From an endosymbiont of unidentified scaly snail isolate Monju (lineage in GTDB: Bacteria; Pseudomonadota; Gammaproteobacteria; Chromatiales; Chromatiaceae): a stretch of 64,000 nucleotides of DNA. Shown one piece after another: positions 1 to 11,432 of this stretch. The position numbers were made by a program, and so were the translations under genes. Within the stretch, counting starts at the first letter, position 1, and the number at the start of each line of letters is the position of its first letter. A model generated the notes under the pieces. It did no database searches and was not told where the DNA came from. It worked only from the letters and a program-made list of their open reading frames with translations. The stretch spans positions 1,612,001-1,676,000 of the forward strand of contig NZ_AP012978.1 in NCBI RefSeq assembly GCF_000801295.1, read 5' to 3'.

Positions 1-1280
1 GTGGCCTTGGCACCGCGCGCACGCATCGCCGAGAAGGCGGCGTGTCCCGGCGTATCGAGAAAGGTGATCATGCCGTGATCGGTGTTCACGTGGTAGGCGC
101 CGATGTGCTGGGTGATGCCCCCGGCCTCGCCTGCCGCCACGCGGCTCTTGCGAATGTAGTCGAGCAGGGAGGTCTTGCCGTGGTCGACATGCCCCATGAT
201 GGTGACCACCGGTGCACGCGGCACCCGTTCACCCTGCTGCAGCTCTTCTTCGAGCGCGGCCAGCACCTCTTCCTCGGCGTCCTTGACCTTCTCCTCGACC
301 GCGGCATGGCCCATCTCTTCGACCACCAGCATGGCGGTCTCCTGGTCGAGCGGCTGATTGATGGTAACCATCATGCCCATGCCCATGAGCGTCTTGATCA
401 CCTCCGAGGCCTTGACCGCCATGCGCTGGGCCAGGTCGCCCACGGTGATGGTCTCGGGGACCTCGATGGTGAGCAACTTGCGCTCCACCGGCTTCTGGAA
501 GCCGTGCTGCTGATCTTCGGTCTCGGCCAGACGGCGCGCACGCTTGCTGCCCTTGGGCCGCTTGCCGCGCTTGTCGTCGGACACATGCAACTCGCGGCGC
601 CGACCGGCACCCCGCTTGGCCCGATCTTCACCGTCACGCGAAGGCGCGGCGCGCATGCGCTTGGGTTTTTTCGGCTCCTCGGCCGGTGCCGGTGCCGGCT
701 TGGACTCTGCCGGTGCGGCAGCGGCCTCTTCCTGCTGCTTGCGCGCGGCCTCCTCGGCGGCCTTCTTCGCCTCTTCGGCGCGCTTGCGCTCTTCCTCTTC
801 CTGCCGGCGCTTCTCTTCCAGCGCCTTGCGGCGGGCCTCTTCCTGCGCGGCGAGCTCCTCGCGCTGCCGACGCTGCTCCTCGAGCGCGCGCTGGGCCTCT
901 TCCATCTCACGCAGGGCGCGCTCCTTCTCGCTCTCGACCTGCGCGGCATCCTTTCGGATCACGCGCTTGCGCCGCACCTCGACCGCCACGGTCTTGGGCG
1001 CGGCGCGGGTCGCACGGGCGGCACGTCCGCCACTGGCCGGCACCTTGAGCTCGGTGGTGGTGCGGCGCTTGAGCGTCACCTTCTTGGTCGACTCCGCGGG
1101 CTTCTTGTCGGTCTTGCCGTGACTGCGCCGCAGGTGGTTGAGCAACGCGACCTTTTCCTGCTCGGTGATCACATCGTCGCCCGACTGCTTGGCCACGCCC
1201 GCATCGTTCAACTGCTTGAGCAGGCGATCAACCGGGATGCCTACATCCGAGGCCAGTTGATTGACGGTTACTTCACTCAT
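1..1280 (-). CDS. infB: Translation initiation factor IF-2, 5' part (C-terminus beyond window)
   Basis: The visible 426 codons are the N-terminal part of IF-2, the GTPase that brings fMet-tRNA to the 30S subunit. Residues 1-50 form the IF2_N domain, followed by a long charged, Ala/Glu/Lys/Arg-rich linker (about residues 80-330, probably helical). Near the window edge the G domain begins with the G1 motif GHVDHGKT (about 180-200) and the G3 motif DTPGH (about 45-62). The start ATG at 1278-1280 lies 12 bases after the nusA stop, so both are on one transcript, as in the rimP-nusA-infB operon of other gammaproteobacteria. The remaining GTPase and C2 domains are outside the window. Confidence 0.97.
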   Translation of the reverse strand, partial: MSEVTVNQLASDVGIPVDRLLKQLNDAGVAKQSGDDVITEQEKVALLNHLRRSHGKTDKKPAESTKKVTLKRRTTTELKVPASGGRAARATRAAPKTVAVEVRRKRVIRKDAAQVESEKERALREMEEAQRALEEQRRQREELAAQEEARRKALEEKRRQEEEERKRAEEAKKAAEEAARKQQEEAAAAPAESKPAPAPAEEPKKPKRMRAAPSRDGEDRAKRGAGRRRELHVSDDKRGKRPKGSKRARRLAETEDQQHGFQKPVERKLLTIEVPETITVGDLAQRMAVKASEVIKTLMGMGMMVTINQPLDQETAMLVVEEMGHAAVEEKVKDAEEEVLAALEEELQQGERVPRAPVVTIMGHVDHGKTSLLDYIRKSRVAAGEAGGITQHIGAYHVNTDHGMITFLDTPGHAAFSAMRARGAKA

Positions 1281-1292
1281 GCCTACTCCTCA

Positions 1293-2795
<1,503 letters not shown>

Positions 2796-2799
2796 CACG

Positions 2800-3270
2800 C
2801 TACCTTCTTGCCTGGAACTGCGGCACCACGCGTGCCGTATCGATCTCGTCCATTGCCAGGGTGACCGTCTCGCCATCCACCAGCAGTTGTACCTTTTCCC
2901 CGTCGGCCGCCAACAGCTCGCCGCGGAAGTTCTTGCGCCCGGCGACTGTCGACGACAACCTGACCCGCACCACCTCGCCGAGGTACCGCGCGAACTGGTC
3001 GAGCCGGTACAGTGGCCTGTCCATGCCGGGGGAAGACACCTCGAGCACGTACTCACCGGCGATCGGGTCTTCCACGTCCAGCACCGCGCTGAGCTGCCGG
3101 CTGAGCCGCTCGCAATCGTCCACGCCGATGCCATCCGGAGATTCAATATAGACCCGCAGCAACTGCCCGGCGCCGGGGCGCGCCAGCAGCTCCACGCCCC
3201 AGAGCTCGTAACCCAGGGGCTCGACCACGCCTTCGACCAGCGACTGCAACTGCTGCGAAACCTTGTTCAT
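2800..3270 (-). CDS. rimP: Ribosome maturation factor RimP
   Basis: A 156-residue RimP (formerly YhbC), which binds the 30S subunit during late assembly. The sequence contains [12 protein letters not shown] and [20 protein letters not shown] in the N-terminal alpha/beta domain and a C-terminal SH3-like domain ([20 protein letters not shown]). The start [11 protein letters not shown] at 3268-3270 is chosen because it matches the family; the open frame continues upstream through the terminator hairpin, which would not be coding. No strong Shine-Dalgarno is visible, and a terminator hairpin ends only about 15 bases before the start codon, so readthrough likely controls expression of the whole rimP-nusA-infB operon. 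Confidence 0.95.
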   Translation of the reverse strand: MNKVSQQLQSLVEGVVEPLGYELWGVELLARPGAGQLLRVYIESPDGIGVDDCERLSRQLSAVLDVEDPIAGEYVLEVSSPGMDRPLYRLDQFARYLGEVVRVRLSSTVAGRKNFRGELLAADGEKVQLLVDGETVTLAMDEIDTARVVPQFQARR

Positions 3271-3284
3271 CACGCCCGAAAAAC

Positions 3285-3308
3285 AAAAAATGGGCCCAAG
3301 GCCCATTT
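3285..3308 (-). terminator. Intrinsic terminator immediately before rimP (leader attenuator)
   Basis: On the minus strand an 8-9 bp stem (AAATGGGC with GCCCATTT) is followed by a T-rich run. It lies inside the predicted rimP leader, downstream of the promoter at 3448-3477, so transcripts reaching rimP must read through it. Confidence 0.8.
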
Positions 3309-3351
3309 CCAGAAAACGTACCCGGCCACCTCGGCCCGGCACTCGGAATAC

Positions 3352-3371
3352 AAAAAACCCCGTCAACGGGG
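3352..3371 (-). terminator. Upstream terminator in the rimP leader
   Basis: A CCCCG/CGGGG stem with a 4-base loop is followed on the minus strand by six T residues. It is the first of two tandem intrinsic terminators between the predicted promoter and rimP. Confidence 0.8.
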
Positions 3372-3447
3372 CCTTGAGCTACCTTTCCACCGACAAACTG
3401 CCGGGGAATTCCAGTCACCAGCCCGGTCGGGACTGGAAGCGCGTCGT

Positions 3448-3477
3448 ATTGTAAGGTTCGATGCCGAACAGAGTCAA
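3448..3477 (-). promoter_or_regulatory. Predicted sigma-70 promoter of rimP-nusA-infB
   Basis: On the minus strand TTGACT (3472-3477) and TACAAT (3448-3453) are separated by 18 bp. Transcription would start near 3440, giving a leader of about 170 nt that contains both terminators. The 3271-3737 gap holds only this promoter, the terminators and a REP-like element. Confidence 0.65.
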
Positions 3478-3570
3478 ACGGTTTTTTCTGCCCCCCGGAT
3501 CGGCGGTGGCCGAACGGAATCAGTGACTTGACTCGATCCTCGGATACCCGGTGACCGCGGATCGGACGAT

Positions 3571-3666
3571 TCGGGAAGAATGCAGAAGGTCCGCCCTCGG
3601 GCCGAATGAACATGCGTCGGGAGTCGAACGGTCTGCCGGTTCGCGGCGGGGACGCCGCTCCTGCGG
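3571..3666. repeat. REP-like palindromic element, copy 1
   Basis: The minus strand reads CAGGAGCGGCGTCCCCGCCG (3640-3663) and, further on, GAGGGCGGACCTTCTGCATT (about 3575-3600). Both parts recur in the same order at 24975-25045, and the core recurs near 56557-56582. The core is an imperfect palindrome, typical of intergenic REP elements. Confidence 0.6.
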
Positions 3667-3701
3667 GCTGATTGTCGCGAGGTCAGCCCCCCCGCAACAC
3701 G

Positions 3702-3728
3702 AAAAAAGGCCGCATCGCTGCGGCCTTT
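3702..3728 (-). terminator. Terminator after tRNA-fMet
   Basis: A perfect 10-bp stem (AAAGGCCGCA pairing with TGCGGCCTTT, loop of 4) followed on the minus strand by a T-run. It lies 10 bases beyond the encoded CCA end of the tRNA, so the tRNA has its own short transcript. Confidence 0.9.
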
Positions 3729-3737
3729 CCAGAGATT

Positions 3738-3814
<77 letters not shown>

Positions 3815-3827
3815 TCTGGTGCGGCGC

Positions 3828-3856
3828 ATTATAGGGACCATGCTGCCGGCGGGCAA
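3828..3856 (-). promoter_or_regulatory. Sigma-70 promoter of tRNA-fMet
   Basis: On the minus strand TTGCCC (3851-3856), a 17-bp spacer, and a perfect TATAAT (3828-3833), followed by a GC-rich discriminator GCGCCGC. GC-rich discriminators are typical of stable-RNA promoters under stringent control. It starts transcription just ahead of the mature tRNA 5' end. Confidence 0.85.
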
Positions 3857-3990
3857 GCCCTAATTGCATCCGGAACTGATCTTGCGTGGATTGGCTGTCA
3901 GCCCGGAAGGATGTCCCGCAGCGCCAGCCGATTTCGTGCGGGTCAGGCCTTCGATCCGACACCCGGGCTGGCATGTCGGATCGAAGCTTC

Positions 3991-5430
3991 TCAACCGGCG
4001 AAGGCGGCGCGGCAGACCTCGAGCAGCCCAGCGGGGAACAGGCCGAACAGCAGCATGGCCACGCCGTTGACCGAGAAGGCCATGCGGCTGTCGATACTGG
4101 CCTCGATGGCAGCGTCGTCGATGGGCTTGTCGAAATACATCATCTTGACCGCGCGCAGGTAGTAGAAGGCACCGATGATGGAGAAGAACACGGCCACACC
4201 GGCCAGCCAGACCTTGTCCACGCTGACCACGGCCTCGAGCACGAAAAGCTTGGCAAAGAAGCCGACGGTCGGCGGAACCCCGGCCATGGAGAACAGGATC
4301 AGCAGCAGCATGCCGGCCAGCCAGGGACTGCGGTCATTGAGGCCCTTGAGATCATGCAGGTTCTCGGCGTCGAAGCCACGGCGGCTGAGCATCGCCAGCA
4401 GCCCAAAGCCACCGGCTGCAGTCAACGCATAGACCACGGTGTAGAACAGGGCCGCACTGTAACCCTTGTCGTTGGCGGCAATGAAGCCGAGGAAGATGAA
4501 GCCCACATGCGAAATGGTCGAATAGGCCAGCATGCGCTTGAGGTTGGTCTGTGCGATCGCAACGATATTACCGATCGCCAGCGACAGCACTGCCAGAATG
4601 GTGAGCATGTCGGCCCAGTGCGCAGACAGGCCACCCGCACCATCCACCAGCAGGCGCAGCGCCAGGGCGAAAGCCGCGATCTTGGGCGCGCTGCCGAGGA
4701 ACAGGGTCACCGCGGTGGGAGCACCGTGGTAGACGTCCGGCACCCACATGTGGAAGGGCACGGCACCGAACTTGAAGGCGACGCCGATGACCACGAACAC
4801 CAGACCGAACACCAGCACCGTCTCGTCCACCTCGCCCGAGCCGATCGCCTCGGCGACCTCGGTGAAGGTCAGCGAGCCGGTGGCACCATAGAGCATGGAG
4901 ATGCCGTAGAGCAGCATGCCGGAGGCCAGCGCCCCCAGCACGAAGTACTTCATGGCCGCCTCTGCGCCCTTGAGCGAGTCGCGGTCGAAGGCGACCAGGG
5001 CATACACGCTCAGCGCCAGCAGTTCCAGGCCCAGGTAGAGGGTGAGGAAGTTGCCAGCCGAGGCCATGATCATCATGCCAAGCAGGGCGAACAGGGCGAG
5101 GATGAAATACTCCCCGCGATAGATCCCCTGCCCCAGCAGGTAACCGCGCCCGTACGCCAGTGCGAGCACGCCCACCGAGAGCAGCGCGATCTTGAGCACA
5201 TCGGCCACCGGGTCGCGCACGAAGCTGCCCGCGAACAACGTCTGGCGCTCGGGGGCGGCGACCCAGGCGACCAGGGCGATGGTACCGAGCAGGGCCATCA
5301 GCGAGAGGCCGTAGCTCACCATGCGGGTGCGCGGTGAGAGAAACAGGTCCACCACCAGCACCAGGCAGGCGGCGCCGAGCAGGAAGAGTTCCGGCAGGAC
5401 CGGTTGCAGGCTTGTCAGGTCGTATTGCAT
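3991..5430 (-). CDS. nuoN: NADH-quinone oxidoreductase subunit N
   Basis: A 479-residue, strongly hydrophobic antiporter-like membrane subunit of respiratory complex I, with about 13-14 predicted membrane segments. Family segments include YSTISHVGFIFLGF and MAGVPPTVGFFAKLFVLEAV, near the ends of the conserved proton-channel domain. It is the last gene of the nuoA-N operon, 24 bases after nuoM. NuoN is one of three Mrp-type subunits (L, M, N) that move protons while electrons pass from NADH to quinone. No terminator is obvious between its stop and the tRNA-fMet promoter. Confidence 0.97.
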   Translation of the reverse strand: MQYDLTSLQPVLPELFLLGAACLVLVVDLFLSPRTRMVSYGLSLMALLGTIALVAWVAAPERQTLFAGSFVRDPVADVLKIALLSVGVLALAYGRGYLLGQGIYRGEYFILALFALLGMMIMASAGNFLTLYLGLELLALSVYALVAFDRDSLKGAEAAMKYFVLGALASGMLLYGISMLYGATGSLTFTEVAEAIGSGEVDETVLVFGLVFVVIGVAFKFGAVPFHMWVPDVYHGAPTAVTLFLGSAPKIAAFALALRLLVDGAGGLSAHWADMLTILAVLSLAIGNIVAIAQTNLKRMLAYSTISHVGFIFLGFIAANDKGYSAALFYTVVYALTAAGGFGLLAMLSRRGFDAENLHDLKGLNDRSPWLAGMLLLILFSMAGVPPTVGFFAKLFVLEAVVSVDKVWLAGVAVFFSIIGAFYYLRAVKMMYFDKPIDDAAIEASIDSRMAFSVNGVAMLLFGLFPAGLLEVCRAAFAG

Positions 5431-5454
5431 TTCGCTATCCGCTTGAATCCGACA

Positions 5455-6969
5455 TCAGAGCTTGCTGACACCGATGTGTTGAACGAGATTGCCGATCGAG
5501 GCGTCCATCACCTCGATGAGCGGCGCGGGCCACAGTCCCAGGGCGAGCACCGCCAGCGCCAGCGAGGTCAACACCACCACCTCGCGGGCATTGATGTCGC
5601 TGAGCGCGGCCACGCCTTCGGAGCGCACCTCGCCGAACACCACGCGCTTGACCATCCACAGGGTATAGGCCGCACCGAGGATCAGGGTGGTGGCCGCCAG
5701 CACCGCGAACCAGAAGTCGGCGCGGAAGCTGGCCAGGATCACCATGAATTCGCCGACGAAGCCCGAGGTGCCCGGCAGGCCGGCATTGGCCATGGCAAAG
5801 AACACCATGAAGAAGGCAAACCAGGGCATGACGTTGACCACCCCGCCATAGTCGGCGATCTGGCGGCTGTGCAGACGATCATAGAGCACGCCAACGCACA
5901 GGAACATGGCTGCCGAGATGAAGCCGTGGGACACCATCTGCACCATGCCGCCCTGCACACCCAGCACGGCGCCGCTGTCCACCTCGGGGTTGGCGAGGAT
6001 ACGGAACACGATGAAGAAGCCCAGGGTCACGAAGCCCATGTGTGCGATGGACGAGTAGGCGATCAGCTTCTTCATGTCCTGCTGCACCAGTGCCACGAAG
6101 CCGATGTAGACCACCGCGATCAGCGACATGCCGATGATCAGCCAGTCCAGCGTCTGGCTGGCATCCGGCGTGATCGGCAGGCTGAAGCGCAGGAAGCCGT
6201 AACCGCCGATCTTGAGCATGATGGCCGCCAGGATCACCGAGCCGCCGGTGGGCGCCTCCACGTGCGCATCGGGCAACCAGGTGTGCACCGGCCACATCGG
6301 CACCTTGACCGCGAAGGCCAGCAGGAAGGCGATGAAGATCAGCACCTGCTCGGTGAGGTTCAGCTTGAGATCGTGGAAGGCCAGGATTTCCATCGACCCC
6401 GACTTGAAGTACATGTAGATCAGCGCCACCAGCATGAACACCGAGCCGAGGAAGGTGTAGAGGAAGAACTTGATGGTGGCATACACCCGGCGCGGCCCGC
6501 CCCAGATGCCGATGATGATGAACATCGGGATCAGCATGGCCTCCCAGAAGACGTAGAACAGCATGGCGTCCAGGGCCGCGAACACGCCGACCATCACCCC
6601 TTCCATGATCAGGAAGGCGGCCATGTACTGCGACGGCTTGTACTGGATGACCTCCCAGCCGGCAATGATCACCAGGATGGTAATGAAGGTGGTGAGCAGG
6701 ATCAGCGGCATGGAGATGCCGTCCACACCCAGGTGATAGCTGACGTCGAAGGCCGGGATCCACGGCAGGTTCTCGACGAACTGCATCTGCGCGGTGGAGA
6801 CATCGAAGCCGGTGTACAGCGGGATGCTGAGCACGAAGGTCAGGATCGACACCAGCAAGGCCAGCCAGCGGGTGACGTTGGGCGCGCGGTCACCGCTCCC
6901 CAGCACCAGCAGGCCGCCGATGATGGGCAGCCAGATGACGACGCTCAGAATGGGCCAGTCAGCACTCAT
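5455..6969 (-). CDS. nuoM: NADH-quinone oxidoreductase subunit M
   Basis: A 504-residue Mrp-type membrane subunit of complex I. Characteristic segments are LGVDGISMPLILLTTF, FWEAMLIPMFIIIGIWGG (holding the conserved Glu of the proton path), KVPMWPVHTWLPDAHVEAPT and YSSIAHMGFVTLGFF. About 14 membrane segments are expected. It lies between nuoL (26 bases away) and nuoN in the standard order, with a length usual for the family. Confidence 0.97.
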   Translation of the reverse strand: MSADWPILSVVIWLPIIGGLLVLGSGDRAPNVTRWLALLVSILTFVLSIPLYTGFDVSTAQMQFVENLPWIPAFDVSYHLGVDGISMPLILLTTFITILVIIAGWEVIQYKPSQYMAAFLIMEGVMVGVFAALDAMLFYVFWEAMLIPMFIIIGIWGGPRRVYATIKFFLYTFLGSVFMLVALIYMYFKSGSMEILAFHDLKLNLTEQVLIFIAFLLAFAVKVPMWPVHTWLPDAHVEAPTGGSVILAAIMLKIGGYGFLRFSLPITPDASQTLDWLIIGMSLIAVVYIGFVALVQQDMKKLIAYSSIAHMGFVTLGFFIVFRILANPEVDSGAVLGVQGGMVQMVSHGFISAAMFLCVGVLYDRLHSRQIADYGGVVNVMPWFAFFMVFFAMANAGLPGTSGFVGEFMVILASFRADFWFAVLAATTLILGAAYTLWMVKRVVFGEVRSEGVAALSDINAREVVVLTSLALAVLALGLWPAPLIEVMDASIGNLVQHIGVSKL

Positions 6970-6995
6970 GTTTCATTCCGTCCTCAGGGCGATGT

Positions 6996-8948
6996 TCAGC
7001 GGATCACGAACCAGCTCAGCAGCCCCAGCAGGCCGATGATCATCGCGAAGGCATAGTGATACAGGTAACCGGTCTGCAGGTAGCGCATGACCGAGGCCAG
7101 CCAGCCGACCGAGTAGGCCGAACCGTTGACCGCCACCCCGTCGATGACCAATCGGTCACCGACCTGCCACAAGGTCTTGCCCAGCAGGCGCGAGCCACCG
7201 GCGAACAGCCACTGGTACAGGTCGTCGAACCCGAACTTGCGGTCGAGGATCCAGTAGGCCCAGTCGAAGCGCGTGGCAAACTCCAGCGCCAGCGACGGGC
7301 GGCGCATGTAGATGTACCAGGCGACCAGGACTCCGGCGCCGGCGAGATAGACCGGGATGCCGGTCAGACCATGCAGCATGAAACCGAAGGCGCCGTGGAA
7401 GTCGATCTCGCCCAGGGTGTCGTGCGCCGCAGCGACGGTGATCACGCCGTCGAAGAAATCGCCGAACAGCATGGGCCCGATGGTGAAGTACCCGATGAAG
7501 ATCGAGGGCACGGCCAGCGCCATCAGGGGCACGGTCACCACCTTGGGCGACTCGTGCAGGTGCTCCTTCGCGTGGGAATCGCGCGGGCCTTCACCATGGA
7601 AGACCATGAAGTACAGTCGGAAGCTGTAGAGCGCGGTCACGAAGACCCCGGCCACCAGCAGCACATGGGCGTACCCGCTGCCGAACAGCTGCGAATGATG
7701 GATGGCCTCGATGATGGCGTCCTTGGAGAAGAAGCCCGAAAAGCCGGGGAATCCGATCAACGCCAGGGTCCCGATCACCATCATCCAGTGCGTGATGGGC
7801 ATGTACTTGCGCACCCCGCCCATGTTGCGCATGTCCTGATCGTGGTGCATGCCGATGATCACCGAACCCGCACCCAGGAACAGCAGCGCCTTGAAGAAGG
7901 CGTGGGTCATCAGGTGGAAAAGACCGGCGGCATAGGCCGAAGCACCGAGCGCGGCCACCATGTAACCGAGCTGCGACAGCGTGGAATACGCGATCACTCG
8001 CTTGATGTCGTTCTGCACGATGCCGATCAGGCCCATGAAGAAGGCGGTGGTGGCGCCGGTGATCATCACGAAGCTCAACGCCGTCTCCGACATCTCGTAC
8101 AGCGGTGACATGCGTGCCACCATGAAGATACCGGCGGTGACCATGGTGGCAGCGTGGATCAGCGCCGAGATGGGGGTCGGGCCTTCCATGGAGTCGGGCA
8201 GCCAGACATGCAGCGGGATCTGCGCCGACTTGCCCATGGCGCCGACGAACAGCAGCACGCAGATCACCGTCATCAACGACCACTGGGCGTCACCCCAGAC
8301 GTTCAGCATGGTGTCGGCATGCTCGGGCGCGCGCGCGAAGGCCTCGGCATAGTCCAGGGTGTTCAGGTACATGGCCACCGCGGCGATACCGAGGATGAAG
8401 CCGAAGTCGCCCACCCGGTTGACCAGGAAGGCCTTGAGGTTGGCGAAGATCGCCGACTCGCGCTTGAAGTAGAAACCGATCAGCAGGTAGGAGACCAGGC
8501 CCACCGCCTCCCAGCCGAAGAACAGCTGCAGGAAGTTGTTCGACATTACCAGCATCAGCATCGAGAAGGTGAACAGCGCAATGTAGCTGAAGAAGCGCTG
8601 ATAGCCCTCCTCGTGAGCCATGTAGCCGATGGTATAGATGTGCACCATCAGCGAGACGAAGGTGACCACCGCCATCATCATGGCGGTGAGGCGATCGATC
8701 AGAAAGCCGACTTCCATGCGCAGGCCATCGACCACCATCCAGGTGTAGACCGACTCGTTGTACACCGGTGCATCGTTGAAGGCGTACTGCCAGAGCACAT
8801 ACAGCGACAGCGCGCAGGAGATGGCCACGCCCAGGATGGTGACCGTGTGCGCCCCGGCACGCCCGATCTGGTTGCGGAGCAGACCGGCAATGATCGCGCC
8901 GGTCAGCGCTGCCAGTACGATGGCAAGCAGGATCGTTTCCATCATCAT
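6996..8948 (-). CDS. nuoL: NADH-quinone oxidoreductase subunit L
   Basis: A 650-residue distal proton-pumping subunit of complex I with a C-terminal extension and lateral helix. Motifs seen are LFFGWEAVGLVSYLLIGFY, KSAQIPLHVWLPDSMEGPTP and YSTLSQLGYMVAALG. The start region is ATGATGATG; the first ATG (8946-8948) shares one base with the nuoK stop (TGATG), which favours translational coupling and was chosen as the start. The frame remains open upstream inside nuoK, but that part is a shadow. Confidence 0.96.
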   Translation of the reverse strand: MMMETILLAIVLAALTGAIIAGLLRNQIGRAGAHTVTILGVAISCALSLYVLWQYAFNDAPVYNESVYTWMVVDGLRMEVGFLIDRLTAMMMAVVTFVSLMVHIYTIGYMAHEEGYQRFFSYIALFTFSMLMLVMSNNFLQLFFGWEAVGLVSYLLIGFYFKRESAIFANLKAFLVNRVGDFGFILGIAAVAMYLNTLDYAEAFARAPEHADTMLNVWGDAQWSLMTVICVLLFVGAMGKSAQIPLHVWLPDSMEGPTPISALIHAATMVTAGIFMVARMSPLYEMSETALSFVMITGATTAFFMGLIGIVQNDIKRVIAYSTLSQLGYMVAALGASAYAAGLFHLMTHAFFKALLFLGAGSVIIGMHHDQDMRNMGGVRKYMPITHWMMVIGTLALIGFPGFSGFFSKDAIIEAIHHSQLFGSGYAHVLLVAGVFVTALYSFRLYFMVFHGEGPRDSHAKEHLHESPKVVTVPLMALAVPSIFIGYFTIGPMLFGDFFDGVITVAAAHDTLGEIDFHGAFGFMLHGLTGIPVYLAGAGVLVAWYIYMRRPSLALEFATRFDWAYWILDRKFGFDDLYQWLFAGGSRLLGKTLWQVGDRLVIDGVAVNGSAYSVGWLASVMRYLQTGYLYHYAFAMIIGLLGLLSWFVIR

Positions 8949-9253
8949 CAGCCCTTCAAGGTATCCAGATCGGCGACATTGATGGTATTGCGCGTGCGGA
9001 ACAGCACCACCAGGATCGCCAGGCCGATGGCCGCCTCGGCAGCCGCCACCGTGAGGATGAAGAACACGAAGACCTGTCCGTGCACATCCCCCAGGTAATG
9101 CGAGAAGGCCACGAAGTTGATGTTCACCGCCAGCAGCATCAGTTCGATGCACATCAGCAGCAACAGCACGTTCTTGCGGTTGAGGAAGATGCCGGCCACG
9201 CTGATGGCGAACAGGATGGCGGCGACGATCAGGTAATCGGACAACGCAATCAT
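8948..9253 (-). CDS. nuoK: NADH-quinone oxidoreductase subunit K
   Basis: A 101-residue, three-helix membrane subunit of complex I. It has the conserved [17 protein letters not shown] segment with the membrane Glu residues implicated in proton transfer, and [10 protein letters not shown] near the end. The start ATG (9251-9253) overlaps the nuoJ stop by ATGA, and its stop overlaps the nuoL start, so the three genes are tightly coupled. Confidence 0.96.
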   Translation of the reverse strand: MIALSDYLIVAAILFAISVAGIFLNRKNVLLLLMCIELMLLAVNINFVAFSHYLGDVHGQVFVFFILTVAAAEAAIGLAILVVLFRTRNTINVADLDTLKG

Positions 9254-9858
9254 CGGGCCTTCTCCTCTGCCTTCACCTTGATCACGCGCAGCCGGTCGGT
9301 GGCGCGCACGCGTACCTGGCGGCCCGGGTCGAGATACTTGGTATCGGGACGCCGCCGCAGGGTCAGGCTGATCGCCGCGACGATACCTACCAGCAGGATC
9401 ACCGCCGCGATCTCGAAGGCATAGACATGCTGGTTGAACATCGCCAGCCCCAGCTCGGCGGTGTTGCTGTAGTCGGCCGGCTTGTGTTCGGGCTTGGCGT
9501 AGTGTGCCAGGCCGAAGCGCTCGGGGCCGAGCACCATCACCAGTTCGGCCACCATCACGATGGCCACCACCAGCGCCACCGGCAGGTTGCGCACGAAGCC
9601 CGCGCGCAGCTCGGCGAGGTTGATGTCCAGCATCATCACCACGAACAGGAACAGCACCATCACCGCGCCCACGTAGACCAGCACCAGGGCGATGGCCAGG
9701 AACTCGGCCTCGGCCAGCATCCACAGGCCGGCACTGTTGATGAAGGCGAGCACCAGGAACAGTACCGAGTGCACCGGGTTGCGGCGGGTGATGACCATCA
9801 GCGCCGCACCGATCAGCAGGGCGGCGAACAGGTAGAACAGGATTTTCTCGAAACTCAT
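9250..9858 (-). CDS. nuoJ: NADH-quinone oxidoreductase subunit J
   Basis: A 202-residue membrane subunit of complex I with five hydrophobic segments. Conserved features are [19 protein letters not shown] in the first third and [20 protein letters not shown] in the third helix, known for its pi-bulge near the proton channel. The C-terminus is charged. It is 13 bases after nuoI and overlaps nuoK by four bases. Confidence 0.96.
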   Translation of the reverse strand: MSFEKILFYLFAALLIGAALMVITRRNPVHSVLFLVLAFINSAGLWMLAEAEFLAIALVLVYVGAVMVLFLFVVMMLDINLAELRAGFVRNLPVALVVAIVMVAELVMVLGPERFGLAHYAKPEHKPADYSNTAELGLAMFNQHVYAFEIAAVILLVGIVAAISLTLRRRPDTKYLDPGRQVRVRATDRLRVIKVKAEEKAR

Positions 9859-9871
9859 GCTCGTCGGACTC

Positions 9872-10360
9872 CTAGTACAGCGCCGCCCGTTTGATCCGGT
9901 CGGCCGCCAGTTGCTCCTCGTACTGGTCGCCGATAGCCAGCAGCTTTTCCTTGGTCATGATCTCCTCGCCCCGGTTCTCGAAGTGGTACTCGTAGATCCG
10001 GGTCTCGACGATGGAATCCACCGGACAGGACTCTTCGCAGAAGCCGCAGTAAATGCACTTGAACAGGTCGATGTCATAGCGCGTGGTGCGCCGTGAGCCG
10101 TCTTCGCGCGGCTCGGCCTCGATGGTGATCGCCAGCGCCGGGCACACCGCCTCGCACAGTTTGCAGGCAATGCAGCGCTCCTCGCCATTGGGATAGCGGC
10201 GCAGCGCGTGCAGGCCGCGGAAGCGCGGCGAGACCGGGGCCTTCTCCTCGGGATACTCCAGGGTGAACGGCCGGCTCAGCATGTAGCGCCCGGTAAGGCC
10301 CAGGCCCCGGAGCAGCTCGAACAGGAACAGGCTGCGGATGTAGTCGATGACCCTTTTCAC
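9872..10360 (-). CDS. nuoI: NADH-quinone oxidoreductase subunit I (two [4Fe-4S] ferredoxin-type)
   Basis: A 162-residue peripheral-arm subunit that carries clusters N6a and N6b. Two complete ferredoxin motifs are visible: [12 protein letters not shown] and [12 protein letters not shown]. The N-terminal amphipathic region (about residues 1-35) attaches it to NuoH. Electrons pass from NuoG through NuoI to NuoB. Thirteen bases separate it from nuoH. Confidence 0.97.
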   Translation of the reverse strand: MKRVIDYIRSLFLFELLRGLGLTGRYMLSRPFTLEYPEEKAPVSPRFRGLHALRRYPNGEERCIACKLCEAVCPALAITIEAEPREDGSRRTTRYDIDLFKCIYCGFCEESCPVDSIVETRIYEYHFENRGEEIMTKEKLLAIGDQYEEQLAADRIKRAALY

Positions 10361-10373
10361 GCGTATGGCCTCC

Positions 10374-11429
10374 TCAATCGAACCACCAGGGCAGCTGTCC
10401 CACCTTCATGGCGCCAATCACCACGATCCACACGATGGTAATGGGCAGGAACACCTTCCATCCCAGGCGCATGATCTGGTCATAGCGATAACGCGGGAAG
10501 GTGGCGCGGAACCACAGGAACAGGAACATGAACAGGAAGGTCTTGCCCAGCAGCCAGACGATACCGGGCACCCAGTCGAAGGCACCTTCCAGCGCAGTGC
10601 CTTGGAAGGGCGAGAGCCAACCTCCAAGGAACATCAGCGCGGTCAGCGCCGAAATCAGGATCATGTTGGCATACTCGGCGAGGAAGAACACTGCGAAAGT
10701 CATGCCGGAATACTCGACGTGGAAACCGGCAACGATCTCGGACTCGCCCTCGGCCACGTCGAAGGGCGCACGGTTGGTCTCGGCCACACCGGAAACGAAA
10801 TAGATCACGAACATCGGCAGCAGCGGCAGCCAGAACCAGTGCAGCAGGCTGCCTTGCTGGGCCAGCACGATCTCGCGCGGGTTCAGGCTGCCGGCAGCCA
10901 CCAGCACACCCACCAGGGCAAAGCCCATGGGGATCTCATAGGCCACGATCTGCGCCGCCGAGCGCATGGCGCCGAGCAGAGAATACTTGGAGTTCGAGGC
11001 CCAGCCGGCGATGATCACGCCATACACGCCCAGCGAGGTGAGGGCCAGGATATAGAGCAGGCCGGCATTGACATCGGCCAACACCCACTCGGCATCGAAG
11101 GGAAACACCGCCCAGGCCACCAGCGCCGGCGCGATCGAAAGCATGGGCGCAATCAGGAACAGCACCTTGTTGGCGCCACTGGGGATGATGATCTCCTTGA
11201 ACATCAGCTTGACCGCATCGGCGATCGGCTGCCCCAGGCCGAGCATGCGGAAGCCGAAGAAGCCCACCCGGTTCGGTCCCATGCGCACCTGCATGTGGCC
11301 GATGACCTTGCGCTCGGCGTAGGTGTAATAGGCTACCAGCACCATCAGCGGTGCCACGATCAACACGATCTTGAGCAGGATCTGCACCACCAGCGGCAGC
11401 GCGTCCCAGATTGCGATCAGTGAATCCAT
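10374..11429 (-). CDS. nuoH: NADH-quinone oxidoreductase subunit H
   Basis: A 351-residue membrane subunit that forms much of the quinone-binding chamber. Family segments are [20 protein letters not shown] early on, [19 protein letters not shown] in the middle, and [18 protein letters not shown] before the last helices. Eight membrane segments are expected. It follows nuoG with only three bases between (ATG at 11427-11429). Confidence 0.97.
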   Translation of the reverse strand: MDSLIAIWDALPLVVQILLKIVLIVAPLMVLVAYYTYAERKVIGHMQVRMGPNRVGFFGFRMLGLGQPIADAVKLMFKEIIIPSGANKVLFLIAPMLSIAPALVAWAVFPFDAEWVLADVNAGLLYILALTSLGVYGVIIAGWASNSKYSLLGAMRSAAQIVAYEIPMGFALVGVLVAAGSLNPREIVLAQQGSLLHWFWLPLLPMFVIYFVSGVAETNRAPFDVAEGESEIVAGFHVEYSGMTFAVFFLAEYANMILISALTALMFLGGWLSPFQGTALEGAFDWVPGIVWLLGKTFLFMFLFLWFRATFPRYRYDQIMRLGWKVFLPITIVWIVVIGAMKVGQLPWWFD

Positions 11430-11432
11430 GGG

